A stretch of 64,000 nt of DNA from JAJPKK01 sp963802745 (lineage in GTDB: Bacteria; Pseudomonadota; Alphaproteobacteria; Rhizobiales; Xanthobacteraceae), in assembly GCA_963802745.1 (NCBI GenBank), contig CAWDKL010000009.1:142237-206236 (forward strand). Reading direction: 5' to 3'. The notes below the pieces were generated by a model. That model did not search any database, was not told where the DNA came from, and saw nothing but the letters and a program-made list of their open reading frames with translations. This document shows positions 42,484 to 51,053 of this stretch, piece by piece (position 1 is the stretch's first letter; the number at the start of each line of letters is the position of its first letter). A program made the position numbers and the translations under genes.

Positions 42484-44043
42484 ATGCAACAATTGGAACA
42501 ATCGCTGGCGATCAGCGCAGCTGGAGCCACGCCGCTCGACGCACTGCTACAGAAAGCTGCCGAGCACAAAGGTTGCGGCACGCACGGCGGCAGCGGCAAG
42601 GCCAGTTGCGGTTCGGCGGCCGGACAGGGCGATCTCCCGACCGAGATTTGGGAAAAGGTCAAGAACCACCCCTGTTACAGCGAAGAAGCCCATCATCACT
42701 ATGCGCGCATGCATGTGGCGGTCGCACCGGCCTGCAATATTCAGTGTAACTACTGTAATCGCAAATATGATTGTGCAAATGAATCGCGTCCGGGCGTGGT
42801 CAGCGAGAAGCTGACCCCGGAGCAGGCGGCCAAGAAAGTGTTGGCGGTCGCGTCCACGATTCCGCAGATGACCGTGCTCGGAATTGCGGGTCCCGGCGAT
42901 CCCCTTGCCAATCCCGAGAAGACGTTCAAGACCTTCGAGTTGATTGCCAAGACTGCTCCCGACATCAAACTCTGCCTTTCGACCAATGGGCTCGCTTTGC
43001 CCGACCACGTCGACACCATTGCAGGATTCAACGTTGACCATGTGACCATCACCATCAATATGGTCGATCCGGAAATCGGCGCCAAAATCTACCCCTGGGT
43101 GTTTTGGAAGCACAAGCGTTACACCGGCGTCGAGGCGGCCAAAATACTCACCGACCGCCAGCTTCAAGGCCTCGAAATGCTGACCGAGCGCGGCATTCTC
43201 TGCAAGGTCAATTCGGTGATGATCCCCGGGATCAACGACAAGCACCTTGTCGAGGTCAACAAGGCGGTGAAATCGCGCGGCGCATTCCTGCACAACATCA
43301 TGCCGCTGATCTCCGCGCCGGAGCACGGCACCGTGTTCGGCCTGACCGGCCAGCGCGGGCCGACCGCCCAGGAACTCAAGGCGCTGCAGGACAGCTGCGA
43401 AGGCGAAATGAACATGATGCGGCATTGCCGCCAATGCCGCGCCGATGCCGTGGGATTGCTGGGCGAAGACCGCTCCGCGGAGTTCACCACCGACAAGATC
43501 ATGGCGATGGAGGTCAATTACGACCTCGACACGCGGAAAGCCTACCAGGCCAAGGTCGAGGAAGAACGCGTCGCCAAGGTCGCCGCCAAGCAGGAGGAGC
43601 TTTCGACGCTGGCCGGCGCGGCGAGCGACATCAAGCTGCTCGTCGCCGTGGCGACCAAGGGGTCGGGGCTCATCAATGAGCACTTTGGGCATGCCAAGGA
43701 ATTCCAAATCTATGAACTCTCCACGGCAGGTGCGAAGTTCGTCGGCCATCGCCGGGTTGACCTCTACTGCCAGGGCGGGTTCGGCGACGAAGAAAGCCTC
43801 GAGACGGTCATCCGCGCCATCAACGACTGCCACGCCGTGTTCGTGGCGAAGATCGGCGGCTGCCCGAAGAGCGACCTATCCAAGGCGGGCATCGAGCCGG
43901 TCGATCAGTTTGCCCACGAATTCATCGAGAAATCGGCAATCATTTGGTTCAAGGCCTACTTGGACAAGATCAATAGCGGCGAAATCCAGCATGTCCAGCG
44001 CGGCGATGCGCAAATTCGCCAGGGCGCGCTGATCGCGGCGTGA
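42484..44043 (+). CDS. nifB: NifB, radical SAM FeMo-co precursor synthase
   Basis: The 519-residue enzyme makes NifB-co, the 8Fe core of FeMo-co. The radical-SAM cluster motif CX3CX2C is at Cys84, 88 and 91 (CNIQCNYC). The C-terminal 120 residues form a NifX-like domain (IKLLVAVATKGSGLINEHFGH). The ATG at 42484 lies downstream of the promoter with GAGGACC before it; longer frames upstream include promoter DNA and were rejected. fdxN follows after 38 bases. Confidence 0.97.
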   Translation: MQQLEQSLAISAAGATPLDALLQKAAEHKGCGTHGGSGKASCGSAAGQGDLPTEIWEKVKNHPCYSEEAHHHYARMHVAVAPACNIQCNYCNRKYDCANESRPGVVSEKLTPEQAAKKVLAVASTIPQMTVLGIAGPGDPLANPEKTFKTFELIAKTAPDIKLCLSTNGLALPDHVDTIAGFNVDHVTITINMVDPEIGAKIYPWVFWKHKRYTGVEAAKILTDRQLQGLEMLTERGILCKVNSVMIPGINDKHLVEVNKAVKSRGAFLHNIMPLISAPEHGTVFGLTGQRGPTAQELKALQDSCEGEMNMMRHCRQCRADAVGLLGEDRSAEFTTDKIMAMEVNYDLDTRKAYQAKVEEERVAKVAAKQEELSTLAGAASDIKLLVAVATKGSGLINEHFGHAKEFQIYELSTAGAKFVGHRRVDLYCQGGFGDEESLETVIRAINDCHAVFVAKIGGCPKSDLSKAGIEPVDQFAHEFIEKSAIIWFKAYLDKINSGEIQHVQRGDAQIRQGALIAA

Positions 44044-44081
44044 GCCGGGCGAACGCGATGACGGAGTCATAGGAGCCAACG

Positions 44082-44306
44082 ATGGCGTTGAAGATCATAG
44101 CATCACAATGCACGAACTGTTCGGCCTGCGAGCCCGAGTGCCCCAACGTGGCGATTTCGGAGAAGAAAGGAACCTTCGTGATCGACCCTAAGAAGTGCAC
44201 CGAGTGCATCGGCCATTTCGACGCGCCGCAATGCGCGGCCGTCTGCCCGGTCGATAACACCTGCGTCATCGACGACTCCTACCCGCGCTATCAGGCGCGG
44301 GCATGA
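44082..44306 (+). CDS. fdxN: FdxN, 2[4Fe-4S] ferredoxin behind nifB
   Basis: The 74-residue ferredoxin has CTNCSACEPEC and CTECIGHFDAPQCAAVC, the FdxN pattern with the long second loop. The nifB-fdxN order is common in alphaproteobacteria, where FdxN supports NifB activity or donates electrons to nitrogenase. It closely resembles the ferredoxin at 4593. Confidence 0.95.
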   Translation: MALKIIASQCTNCSACEPECPNVAISEKKGTFVIDPKKCTECIGHFDAPQCAAVCPVDNTCVIDDSYPRYQARA

Positions 44307-44474
44307 GGAGCAGCGGATGAATTTTCCCCGTGCGCCGGGATCGGCGAAATTCATCCGCCTTCTCGTCCTGTTCGACGCAGCCGCGATTGGGCCGGCCGGA
44401 CCGCGGTCACGGACAGTCCTTGATGAACTGATGCCACCTTCTCGGGTTGTTCGGCGGATGCCGGGAGATAGCCG

Positions 44475-45014
44475 ATGATCGGATCGGCCGGACCAGACCA
44501 GTCCTCCTCTCTTGACGAGGATGCGCTGCTGGCGAGTGCCCTGCTCGGAGGCGGGCTGCCGCCGGAGGCCGAGCATCATTTGTGGGAGGCCGGCCTTTCC
44601 TATCATTTGGACGACGTCGCGGAGATGCATCTTAAGGAAGCACAGCTGTTGGCCCCAGGGCACGCCGCCGTGCTGATCGGTCTCTACCGGTTCTACTTTT
44701 ACAAAGGCCGGCTTGCGGAGGCGCTCGAGGTTGCACGCGTCTGTCTTGCCAAGGCGGCACGCGAGAATCTGCTCGCCGCCGATTGGCGCTGCGTGCAGCG
44801 TGGAAATGTCGACTTCGGCAGTTTCGACGCCATGCTGCCGCGGTTCTACCTGTTCACGCTGAAAGCCTATGCGTACCTGCAGATGCGGCTCGGCGATCTG
44901 GAAGAGGGGCGGGCAGCAGCCCTGAAGCTCTTGGAGCTCGATCCAAGCGATAAGATCGGCGCGCGCGTGCTGCTGGATGTACTCGGACGCGTGGGGCAGG
45001 ACGACGATGCGTGA
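44475..45014 (+). CDS. TPR-like nif-associated protein, copy 1
   Basis: The 179-residue protein is all-helical with TPR-like units (LYRFYFYKGRLAEALEVARVCL, LKAYAYLQMRLGDLEEGRAAALKLL). No catalytic motif is evident. It lies between fdxN and nifZ, where comparable TPR genes occur in other diazotrophs. The protein at 55969 has the same arrangement, with shared RF-LYTLKA and GNL/GRL-EA patterns, and is a paralogue. A role as adapter or chaperone in nitrogenase assembly is inferred. Confidence 0.7.
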   Translation: MIGSAGPDQSSSLDEDALLASALLGGGLPPEAEHHLWEAGLSYHLDDVAEMHLKEAQLLAPGHAAVLIGLYRFYFYKGRLAEALEVARVCLAKAARENLLAADWRCVQRGNVDFGSFDAMLPRFYLFTLKAYAYLQMRLGDLEEGRAAALKLLELDPSDKIGARVLLDVLGRVGQDDDA

Positions 45015-45045
45015 ACGGCCGGAGTAGGAGGAAGGAGATTCCGAC

Positions 45046-45360
45046 ATGACCAATATCGTTCGCGACAGCGACGTGGTGGAGATTTCCCAACCACCCTATT
45101 TCAGCTTCGGCGAAAAGGTGAAGGCCAAGCGTGTCATCCGTAATGACGGAACCTATGCCGGCAAGGAAATCGGGGAAATCCTTGCGAAAAAAGGCGAGAC
45201 CGGATACGTGGTTAGCATCGGGACCTTTCTGCAGCAGTTCTACATTTACGGCGTCGAATTCACCGAAAGCGGCAACCGCGTCGGGATGAAGAAGAAGGAA
45301 CTGGAGCCCGTGGTTGCGCGGGACGAGGATGACCCTCCTTTGCCGGGAGAAACGCGATGA
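45046..45360 (+). CDS. nifZ: NifZ, nitrogenase P-cluster maturation protein
   Basis: The 104-residue NifZ (PPYFSFGEKVKAKRVIRNDGTY..., GETGYVVSIGTFLQQFYIYGVEF) is needed for proper formation of the second P-cluster pair in the MoFe protein. Its stop overlaps the ATG of a second NifZ-domain gene by four bases, so the two are translationally coupled. The ribosome site is GGAGGAAGGAG. Confidence 0.93.
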   Translation: MTNIVRDSDVVEISQPPYFSFGEKVKAKRVIRNDGTYAGKEIGEILAKKGETGYVVSIGTFLQQFYIYGVEFTESGNRVGMKKKELEPVVARDEDDPPLPGETR

Positions 45361-45599
45361 TGTTAGAACCCAGGCTGCCGAAATATCAATGGGGTCAGCG
45401 CGTCAAGGCGGTCAGCAACCTTGAGAATGACGGATCGTTTCCCGACGCCCCAGAGGAAGCGCTGCTCGTGCGCGCGGGCGACGCCGGTGAAATCGTGCAG
45501 GTCGGCATGCATACGGAGTCGAACATCCCGATTTACTTGGTGGAATTCACCGAGCGCCTTGTGGTCGGCTGTTTCGAGGAAGAGATCATCCCAGTCTAG
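45357..45599 (+). CDS. nifZ: NifZ-domain protein, second copy
   Basis: The 80-residue protein has a shorter NifZ domain (PKYQWGQRVKAVSNLENDGSF, AGDAGEIVQVGMHTESNIPIYLVEF). It overlaps the preceding nifZ, which suggests an ancient tandem duplication whose products may pair. Two-domain NifZ proteins exist elsewhere; here the domains are on separate chains. Confidence 0.88.
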   Translation: MMLEPRLPKYQWGQRVKAVSNLENDGSFPDAPEEALLVRAGDAGEIVQVGMHTESNIPIYLVEFTERLVVGCFEEEIIPV

Positions 45600-45646
45600 C
45601 AGGACAATACGAACCCGTCGAATTTGGGTTTCTGGAAGCGATCATC

Positions 45647-45985
45647 ATGGATACGATGCAATTGTCGGCTCATCCGAACGAATTCGATCGGAAACGGATC
45701 GAGCGCGCGATCAAGGCGCGCAAACGATATCGCTACGTTACGCCCCGCGTCGCCGCGACGGCCAATGGATATCGGATCGAGAGTCCGTGCTGTTCGCGCA
45801 ACATCGATCCGGAGGGCGGAGTGGTGGACGTAGCTCTTCTTCTCTATGACGCGGACCGCGCAGCATGGCAGCTTTTCCGTAAAGATCACAAAAATGGTAC
45901 GTGGGAGTTGCACAGCAATTATGGTCGGTTAGTCGAGCTGTTGGATCGGCTCAATGTCGATCCTGAGAGAAAATTTTGGCAATGA
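45647..45985 (+). CDS. Small protein of unknown function with CCSRNIDP motif
   Basis: The 112-residue product is not firmly recognised. A basic N-terminal part (FDRKRIERAIKARKRYRYVTPRV cut at residue 33) is followed by the paired cysteines of IESPCCSRNIDPEGG and an aromatic tail ending ERKFWQ. It lies behind the two nifZ genes. The end of the gene overlaps a sigma-54 promoter for the next unit. Confidence 0.6.
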   Translation: MDTMQLSAHPNEFDRKRIERAIKARKRYRYVTPRVAATANGYRIESPCCSRNIDPEGGVVDVALLLYDADRAAWQLFRKDHKNGTWELHSNYGRLVELLDRLNVDPERKFWQ

Positions 45986-45992
45986 ACTTGCA
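45977..45992 (+). promoter_or_regulatory. Candidate sigma-54 promoter of the DUF6129/DegT/ferredoxin unit
   Basis: TGGCAAT-GAAC-TTGCA keeps GG-N10-GC with a perfect -12 half. It lies 72 bases before the ATG at 46064. No TGT-N10-ACA was found upstream. Confidence 0.6.
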
Positions 45993-46063
45993 TATATTCG
46001 TGTGGGCAGAGCGGGAAACTTACAAATCCGGAATTTAGCGTCTGTCAAACGGGGGCCTGGGTC

Positions 46064-46339
46064 ATGGCGTTGCGCGCCGATGAATTGACTGAGATCGACA
46101 AGGTGCTGTCCGGTGCCGACGCGGGCGCGGACGCGCAGGTGCTTGGGGAGTTACGCCGGCGGTTTCCGCACCTCTCATGGACGCGGTGCGATGCGGCGGA
46201 CGTGACCGAGACGCCGTTTCGCACCTTTTCGCGCTACGACGTCCATCTCTTGGACAGCATCGACCATTGCTCTCATATTACGGCGGATCCGGCACGCGCA
46301 ACCGGCGTCGTGTTGGCAAAGCGGGATGCAACGCCATGA
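46064..46339 (+). CDS. Small nif-cluster protein, probably DUF6129 family
   Basis: The 91-residue protein resembles the DUF6129 group found in nif clusters, with LRRRFPHLSWTRCDAADV in the middle and DHCSHITADPARATGVVLA at the end. Function is unknown. Its stop overlaps the ATG of the DegT-type gene (ATGA at 46336), so the two are translationally coupled. Confidence 0.65.
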   Translation: MALRADELTEIDKVLSGADAGADAQVLGELRRRFPHLSWTRCDAADVTETPFRTFSRYDVHLLDSIDHCSHITADPARATGVVLAKRDATP

Positions 46340-47535
46340 CGGAACTCGCCGTTGTGATCGATGATGATCCTGGCATCGCGGACGACGCCGGCGCATCCTT
46401 TATCCCGCTATCCGATCCCGATATCACCCCGGCCGAGCTTGCGGCGGTCGAAGAGGTTTTGCGGTCGTCAAGGCTGTCGAGCGGACCCGTGGCGGAGGCG
46501 TTTGAAGCAGCGTTTGCGACCTATCTCGGGCGCAAATACGCGATTGCGGTCCCAAGCGGCACGATGGGGCTGCTGCTGGCGTTGGCGTCCTATGGGATCG
46601 GTCCGGAGCACGAGGTGATCGCCTCCCCCTATTCGTTTCGGGAGACGGCCCATGCCATCAGCCTGGCCGGCGCGCGACCGGTTTTCGTCGACATCGACTA
46701 CTGGGCCGGAACGCTGGTTGCGGACAAGGTCGAGGCCTGCATCACCGACAAGACGCGCGCCATTGTGGCGTGCAACAACAACGGACACCCGGCGCCGTGG
46801 CCGGCATTGCGCGCGGTGGCGAAACAGCACGGCCTCGTGCTTCTCGAGGATTCGACCGAAGCGATCGGCTCGCGATATCAGGGGGCGCTGGTCGGGACCT
46901 TCGGCGATGCCGCGGTGTTCGATTTTTCACAACCCTCGCCATTGATCTGCGGCGAAGGCGGCATGGTGGTGACCGACGATGTCAACGTCGCGGTGACTTT
47001 GCGGCGGCACCGCTCCCATCGGCTGGCAGAGCGCTCATCCGTCGTCGTCAGTGCAAGCCCTCCGTATCAGGCCGGCATGAGCGATCTTGCCGCCGCACTT
47101 GGCCTGGCGCAACTGCGGCGCCTCGACGAGATTTTGGAAGCGCGCAGGCTGACCGAGCATCTCTACTACAAGCACGTGCAGTCCTTCGAGGGGATCAAGG
47201 ACCCCTATGTTGCGCCGGACGTGACGGAGATAAACTGGTTTCTTTATCTCGTGCATCTCGGAACGCGGTTTACACGCTCCAGCCGCGACGCCATCGTCGA
47301 GGATTTGCGTGTCGAGGAAGTGGAGGCGGCCGCTTATTGCAATCCCTTGCATCTGCAGCGGCACTATTTCGAGCTCGGCTATCGCCGCGGCGACTTCAAA
47401 GTGACGGAGAAAGTTGCGGACCGTGCCGTAGCGCTGCCGTTCCACAATCATCTTACCGAAGATCAGATTGCCTTCATCGTTGCGACGATGAAGGACGCCT
47501 CGGTCAATGTCGGGGCCGGAGCGGCAATCTATTAG
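46336..47535 (+). CDS. DegT/DnrJ/EryC1-type protein lacking the PLP lysine
   Basis: The 399-residue protein has the DegT aminotransferase fold (AVPSGTMGLLLALASYGI, VIASPYSFRETAHAI, FDFSQPSPLICGEGGMVVTDD). In active members a lysine for PLP sits seven residues before GEGG; here that position (about residue 201) is serine, TCG, at least two base changes away from a lysine codon. It is therefore unlikely to be an ordinary PLP aminotransferase and may be a dehydratase-like or non-catalytic relative. It is coupled to the gene at 46064 and precedes a [2Fe-2S] ferredoxin. Its role is unknown. Confidence 0.75.
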   Translation: MTELAVVIDDDPGIADDAGASFIPLSDPDITPAELAAVEEVLRSSRLSSGPVAEAFEAAFATYLGRKYAIAVPSGTMGLLLALASYGIGPEHEVIASPYSFRETAHAISLAGARPVFVDIDYWAGTLVADKVEACITDKTRAIVACNNNGHPAPWPALRAVAKQHGLVLLEDSTEAIGSRYQGALVGTFGDAAVFDFSQPSPLICGEGGMVVTDDVNVAVTLRRHRSHRLAERSSVVVSASPPYQAGMSDLAAALGLAQLRRLDEILEARRLTEHLYYKHVQSFEGIKDPYVAPDVTEINWFLYLVHLGTRFTRSSRDAIVEDLRVEEVEAAAYCNPLHLQRHYFELGYRRGDFKVTEKVADRAVALPFHNHLTEDQIAFIVATMKDASVNVGAGAAIY

Positions 47536-47590
47536 CAAAACACTTAAGATAGCGGACGATCCGACAGCAGAAGAAACGAGGAGTGGTTCA

Positions 47591-47893
47591 ATGTCGATGC
47601 TAACCATCATGCCGTCAGGCAAGACCGTCGAGGTCGCTGAGGGAATGACCCTGCTGGCCGCAATTCTTGGTGCGGACGCGGCCCTCACCCACAAATGTGC
47701 GCCCAACTGCGATACCTGCCACATCTTCGTGCAGGAAGGACGCAAGGGCCTTTCGAAGGTCGCCCGTGAGGAAAACGAGAAACTCGATACGATCGTGGGC
47801 GTGGGCTCGAAATCGCGTCTCGCATGCCAGGCCAAGGTGCTTGGCACCGAAGATATCAAGATCGAATTGCTTGGTTTCGCCTCGGGTCTTTAG
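47591..47893 (+). CDS. [2Fe-2S] plant-type ferredoxin
   Basis: The 100-residue ferredoxin has ligands in HKCAPNCDTCHIF and SRLACQAKV. The first group has CX3CX2C spacing, slightly different from the usual CX4CX2C of plant-type or the CX5CX2C of adrenodoxin-type members. It follows the DegT-type gene and precedes a small unknown gene. Such [2Fe-2S] ferredoxins occur in nif clusters and may serve assembly or nitrogenase reduction. Confidence 0.88.
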   Translation: MSMLTIMPSGKTVEVAEGMTLLAAILGADAALTHKCAPNCDTCHIFVQEGRKGLSKVAREENEKLDTIVGVGSKSRLACQAKVLGTEDIKIELLGFASGL

Positions 47894-47907
47894 CTGTGGA
47901 GGAAAAA

Positions 47908-48231
47908 ATGGAATCCCAAAAGGTTCTGATACACGTCCGTTTCGCGCCGAACGCGGCGGTCGTTGAGATCAGCGAGCGGCCGACGGCCTTGAGCCCGCAG
48001 GATTGGTTCAACTATCTCTGCGACAAGGCCGGTACGGACTATCAGCCGCTGTCCGGCGGCCGTGGGGTATTTCGGCTGACGCGGCCTCAGGTTGAACGCC
48101 CTGAAGGCGGAAAGCACGCCAAGCGCAGCGTGAGACCGGACTGGGTGTTAAATGGGACAAGCCGCCGGCGGCTTTCCGGCGGTTTGTACTACGTCCAGAA
48201 CGAAGTAATCGCTGCTCCGACCTCATCCTGA
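47908..48231 (+). CDS. Small protein of unknown function ending in a type A repeat
   Basis: The 107-residue product is unrecognised. Its core is KVLIHVRFAPNAAVVEISERP, then a stretch with WFNYLCDKAGTDYQPLSGGRGVFR. The GTGGAGG ribosome site is strong. Its stop falls within the left arm of the type A repeat, so the last residues come from repeat DNA. It is probably co-transcribed with the ferredoxin. Confidence 0.6.
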   Translation: MESQKVLIHVRFAPNAAVVEISERPTALSPQDWFNYLCDKAGTDYQPLSGGRGVFRLTRPQVERPEGGKHAKRSVRPDWVLNGTSRRRLSGGLYYVQNEVIAAPTSS

Positions 48232-48355
48232 GGAGCCCGCTCGGTTGCGCGGGCGTCCTGAGGCTCTCGAAGGACGGAGGATGGCGGCAAGTCCGTGCCG
48301 CGCAACCATCCTTCGAGACGCCGTGCTACGCACGGCTCCTCAGAGAGAGGCTGAA
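48221..48355. repeat. Type A interspersed palindromic repeat, copy 4
   Basis: The unit has CATCCTGAGGAGC, an extra GC-rich hairpin (CGCTCGGTTGCGCGGGCG), TCTCGAAGGAC and CATCCTTCGAGACGC. It overlaps the end of the preceding gene by about ten bases. Confidence 0.75.
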
Positions 48356-48423
48356 GGCAGGTTTCGTCTCACCTCGATTTCCTTGGGTGCGTTCCGGTCT
48401 CGACGCCGCCCGGATGCTGATCG

Positions 48424-48708
48424 TTATTTCAGAAATTGCGCTTGGAACCGGGCCATCTTCTCCGGTGTGTCAAGGCCCCGTTGCACCGGCCACTTGTTCT
48501 GGAAAAAGAACGTCTTGATGTCGCGGGTCATGTCCTTTCCGCGAATGTACCACCGCTCGACGCCGTCCGGCGAGATGACGGCCGGACCGTCGCTCCGATG
48601 CACCATATCGTCCTCAATCCAGAGTTTGGTGTCGGCATAGAGATAACAGCCCGCCTTGCGCGACATGTCGTCCTGATTGCGGTCTTCCACGACGGTCATT
48701 TCGGCCAT
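48424..48708 (-). CDS. Small protein of unknown function (94 aa)
   Basis: The 94-residue product is unrecognised, with a YLYADTKLWIEDDMVHRSDGP segment cut by no cysteines after residue 21 and a C-terminal basic-aromatic helix (KTFFFQNKWPVQRG). It starts at 48708 behind GGAAG. It lies downstream of the glutathione transferase on the same strand, after a 110-base gap. Confidence 0.6.
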   Translation of the reverse strand: MAEMTVVEDRNQDDMSRKAGCYLYADTKLWIEDDMVHRSDGPAVISPDGVERWYIRGKDMTRDIKTFFFQNKWPVQRGLDTPEKMARFQAQFLK

Positions 48709-48818
48709 GATGCTTCCTTCGTTTGCAAATTTTGCAACAGCCCAGCAAGGTCTATGCAGAGAATCGCACGAAGGGCGGTCGCGTGGCGGGTGTGGGCGTG
48801 GACCGCGGGCTCGTCTCA

Positions 48819-49485
48819 TCACAATCGGATAGGATCAGCCGGCGATTGGCCCAGGGTCGCCGGGTTGTACCCCTCTTCCCGCAACACCCGTTGGACCGCC
48901 GGCCGCGTCAGCATGCGCCGGTAGTGGGCAGCCAGGTTTCCGGGCAGCGCAATGTTGGTCTTGTCGGCCCAAAACTCGACATAGAACAGGATGGCATCCG
49001 CAACCGAAAAGCTCCCCGCCACAAAGGTCTTGGTTGCCAGTGCGTTATCGAGAATCGAAAAGCCCTTTTCAACAATGTCACGGCCGAGCGCGCGCACGGA
49101 TTCATGGTCGGCTGCACTGCGGCAAAAGGTGGTGGTGGCGAAGATGCGGGCGAAGCCCTGGCCGTGGATCGTGCCCACCACATAGGCCATGGTTTCGAGC
49201 GCACGCGTTTCGCCCTCAGCGTCCTCCGGCCAGAGCTTGGCAACGCGGATGGGTGCGGGCGAGCCAATAGGCGATGGCCTGAATTTCGGTGAGCGCCGTG
49301 CCGTCCCGGCGCACCAGCGTCGGAATTGTCGACTTTGGATTAATCGCGACATAATCCGGTTTGAAGTGATCGCGAGCTGGCAGGTTTACGATATAGACTT
49401 CGAAGACTTCGTCGAGCTCCTCGAGGATGATATGGATGCCCGTCGAGCACGATCCCGGCGTCATATAGAGTTTCATGGCAGCCAT
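48819..49485 (-). CDS. Glutathione S-transferase (1-base insertion)
   Basis: The N-terminal thioredoxin-like half (MKLYMTPGSCSTGIHII, NPKSTIPTLVR, TEIQAIAYWLA) is in one frame and the C-terminal helical half (AKLWPEDAEGETRALETMAYV) in another. Deleting one base of the T pair at 49242-49243 joins them as THPRAKLWPED, giving about 221 residues, normal for a GST. The catalytic Ser/Cys region PGSCS is present. Related GST genes occur near bradyrhizobial nif genes; the substrate is unknown. Confidence 0.8.
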
Positions 49486-49538
49486 TTGGCGATCCCCAGC
49501 ATGTATCGGCGCGGTCACAGAGCGGCGCTCACCGCTGC

Positions 49539-49555
49539 CCGGCACGCTTCATGCA
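49539..49555 (+). promoter_or_regulatory. Candidate sigma-54 promoter of the Rieske-containing unit
   Basis: CCGGCACG-CTTC-ATGCA keeps GG-N10-GC with small mismatches. It is about 85 bases before the ATG at 49639. No exact NifA site was found; a TGT-N12-ACA at about 49503 has the wrong spacing. Confidence 0.5.
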
Positions 49556-49638
49556 AATATCGGGTCACTCCGGGCCTGTGCGGGCTCGTTGCGTGGGACG
49601 AATCCAACACGCGTGTCGGGTTCGCGACAGGGACAGGC

Positions 49639-49947
49639 ATGGCAATCGATCTCAAGGCGCAGTGGACGACGGCAGATGTCAGCACCTTGCTTGGTTCGGT
49701 CGCGGATGACCGCAGCTGGCGTCTCGAGGTTGACGCTGACGGGATCGCTCGGTTGAACGATCTGACCGAGATTCCGGATGCGGCCCACGAGGAGGCGCTG
49801 CACTGCTTCTTCGAAATCTGGGACCAAGGCACCGACTTCGTCGGACCAGGCGCCGCGCGCGACAAAAACTTGTGCGGAAAAATCGAGAAAATCCTGCGCG
49901 AAAACTATCCGTCGCTCAAAGGGCCGAGAACGCTTTCGGCTTTGTGA
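49639..49947 (+). CDS. Protein of unknown function (102 aa)
   Basis: The 102-residue product is unrecognised. It has an acidic, helical centre (NDLTEIPDAAHEEALHCFFEI) and a C-terminal basic helix (GKIEKILRENYPSLK). It follows a sigma-54-like promoter and precedes a Rieske gene by 27 bases, so it is likely the first gene of that unit. Confidence 0.6.
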   Translation: MAIDLKAQWTTADVSTLLGSVADDRSWRLEVDADGIARLNDLTEIPDAAHEEALHCFFEIWDQGTDFVGPGAARDKNLCGKIEKILRENYPSLKGPRTLSAL

Positions 49948-49974
49948 CCGGTTGATGCGTAGGAGGTGAGGACA

Positions 49975-50425
49975 ATGCCAGCGCGGGCCCGCGGAGATTT
50001 TCGTCATTTGCCCGGCAGAAAGCATCGCGCCGGGCAGCGCCAAGGCGTTCAGCCTCTCGCGGATTGCGGAAACCGACGAGTGCAGGCCGTTTCCGATCGT
50101 CATTGTCCGGACTGCAGCGAATGACTACTTCGGCTATGTGAACACGTGTCCGCATCAGAGCACGTGGCTCAATATCGGGGCGGGGGAATTTTTCAGTCCG
50201 GATCGGGCATTTCTCCGCTGCGGCCGGCATGGGGCACAGTTCGAGATCGATAGCGGACTGTGCGTGGACGGACCCTGCAAGGGCCAAAGCCTGGAGCCCA
50301 TTGCGGTTGCGGTCGTCGATGGCGAGGTTTGCCTTTGCGGTGTTGCGCTGGTGGAGGATCATGGGTTTCCCGGCCCATTTGACGAGTTCGACGACACCAT
50401 GGAAATCATGATCCATCCCGATTGA
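49975..50425 (+). CDS. Rieske-type [2Fe-2S] protein, copy 2 (probable 1-base insertion at start)
   Basis: The Rieske ligands are in NTCPHQSTW and FLRCGRHGAQFEI, and the C-terminal half aligns with the copy at 37091 (GLCVDGPCKG). The natural start is the ATG at 49975 behind AGGAGGTGAGG, but it is one base out of frame with the body (EIFVICPAESIAPGS). An extra base within 49981-49990 (GCGCGGGCCC) would explain this. A stop lies just upstream in the main frame, and no good alternative start is seen. Confidence 0.8.
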
Positions 50426-50462
50426 CCGGATAAAAGCCAATCGGAATCGCGGCAAGGAGCAT

Positions 50463-50774
50463 GTGATTGTGGACGACACCGTTCATGAATACCGGTATTT
50501 CGTTTCATACAGCGGGGTGAAGCTGCCGTTCAACCTGGTGAATGCCATCGCCGCGGAGGCGCTTTCGAATCGCAATACATTTATCCGCGCCTGCTTCAAT
50601 AAGGCCGGTGTGCTGACGGGCTTCGATAAGGTGGTTTATGGCGAGGTCGAGCTCGCCCACCGCTATGAATATCACGGCAACGGCGCGCTGAGCCGCGCCG
50701 AGATCGTGATGCTCGATGAGGATGCGGTGATCGTGCGTTTCGACGATACCGGAGCGCTGATATCGAAAGCCTGA
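50463..50774 (+). CDS. Small nif-cluster protein, probably DUF6156 family
   Basis: The 103-residue protein resembles the DUF6156 group (YRYFVSYSGVKLPFNLVN, RNTFIRACFNKAGVLTGFDK, VYGEVELAHRYEYHGNGAL). The GTG at 50463 follows AAGGAGC. Function is unknown. It lies between the Rieske gene and a 55-residue gene in the same direction. Confidence 0.68.
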   Translation: MIVDDTVHEYRYFVSYSGVKLPFNLVNAIAAEALSNRNTFIRACFNKAGVLTGFDKVVYGEVELAHRYEYHGNGALSRAEIVMLDEDAVIVRFDDTGALISKA

Positions 50775-50811
50775 CATCGCAACCGGACCGCTTCAATCGC
50801 AGGTGAAGGTC

Positions 50812-50979
50812 ATGACGGTCGCTCAATTGCTCGAAGAGCTGGTGAAAATGCCGAAGGAAGCCGTCGTACTGATGGAGAGTGGCGGCGGCCTGTCGCGCGT
50901 GAGCGCGCTCGACTTCGTCGATGGCCGGGGGCCCGGCGCACCGGCTGAAGTGATTTTGCTTCCGAACATGGACGAATAG
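50812..50979 (+). CDS. Very small protein of unknown function (55 aa)
   Basis: A 56-codon frame encodes 55 residues (MTVAQLLEELVKMPKEAVVL ... LLPNMDE). It starts at an ATG preceded by AGGTGAAGG. The first half is an amphipathic helix; no metal ligands are seen. It was kept because it continues the run from 49639 with good start signals. Confidence 0.45.
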   Translation: MTVAQLLEELVKMPKEAVVLMESGGGLSRVSALDFVDGRGPGAPAEVILLPNMDE

Positions 50980-51053
50980 TTTGTCGCGGGTCCTGTCGGA
51001 TATCAAGTTGCGACACCAAGTGAATGCGGACGTCCACTCGGCCGATCGTTGTT

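Noticed and set aside
49503..49520. TGT-N12-ACA near the promoter at 49539
   Set aside because: Spacing differs from the N10 required by NifA.
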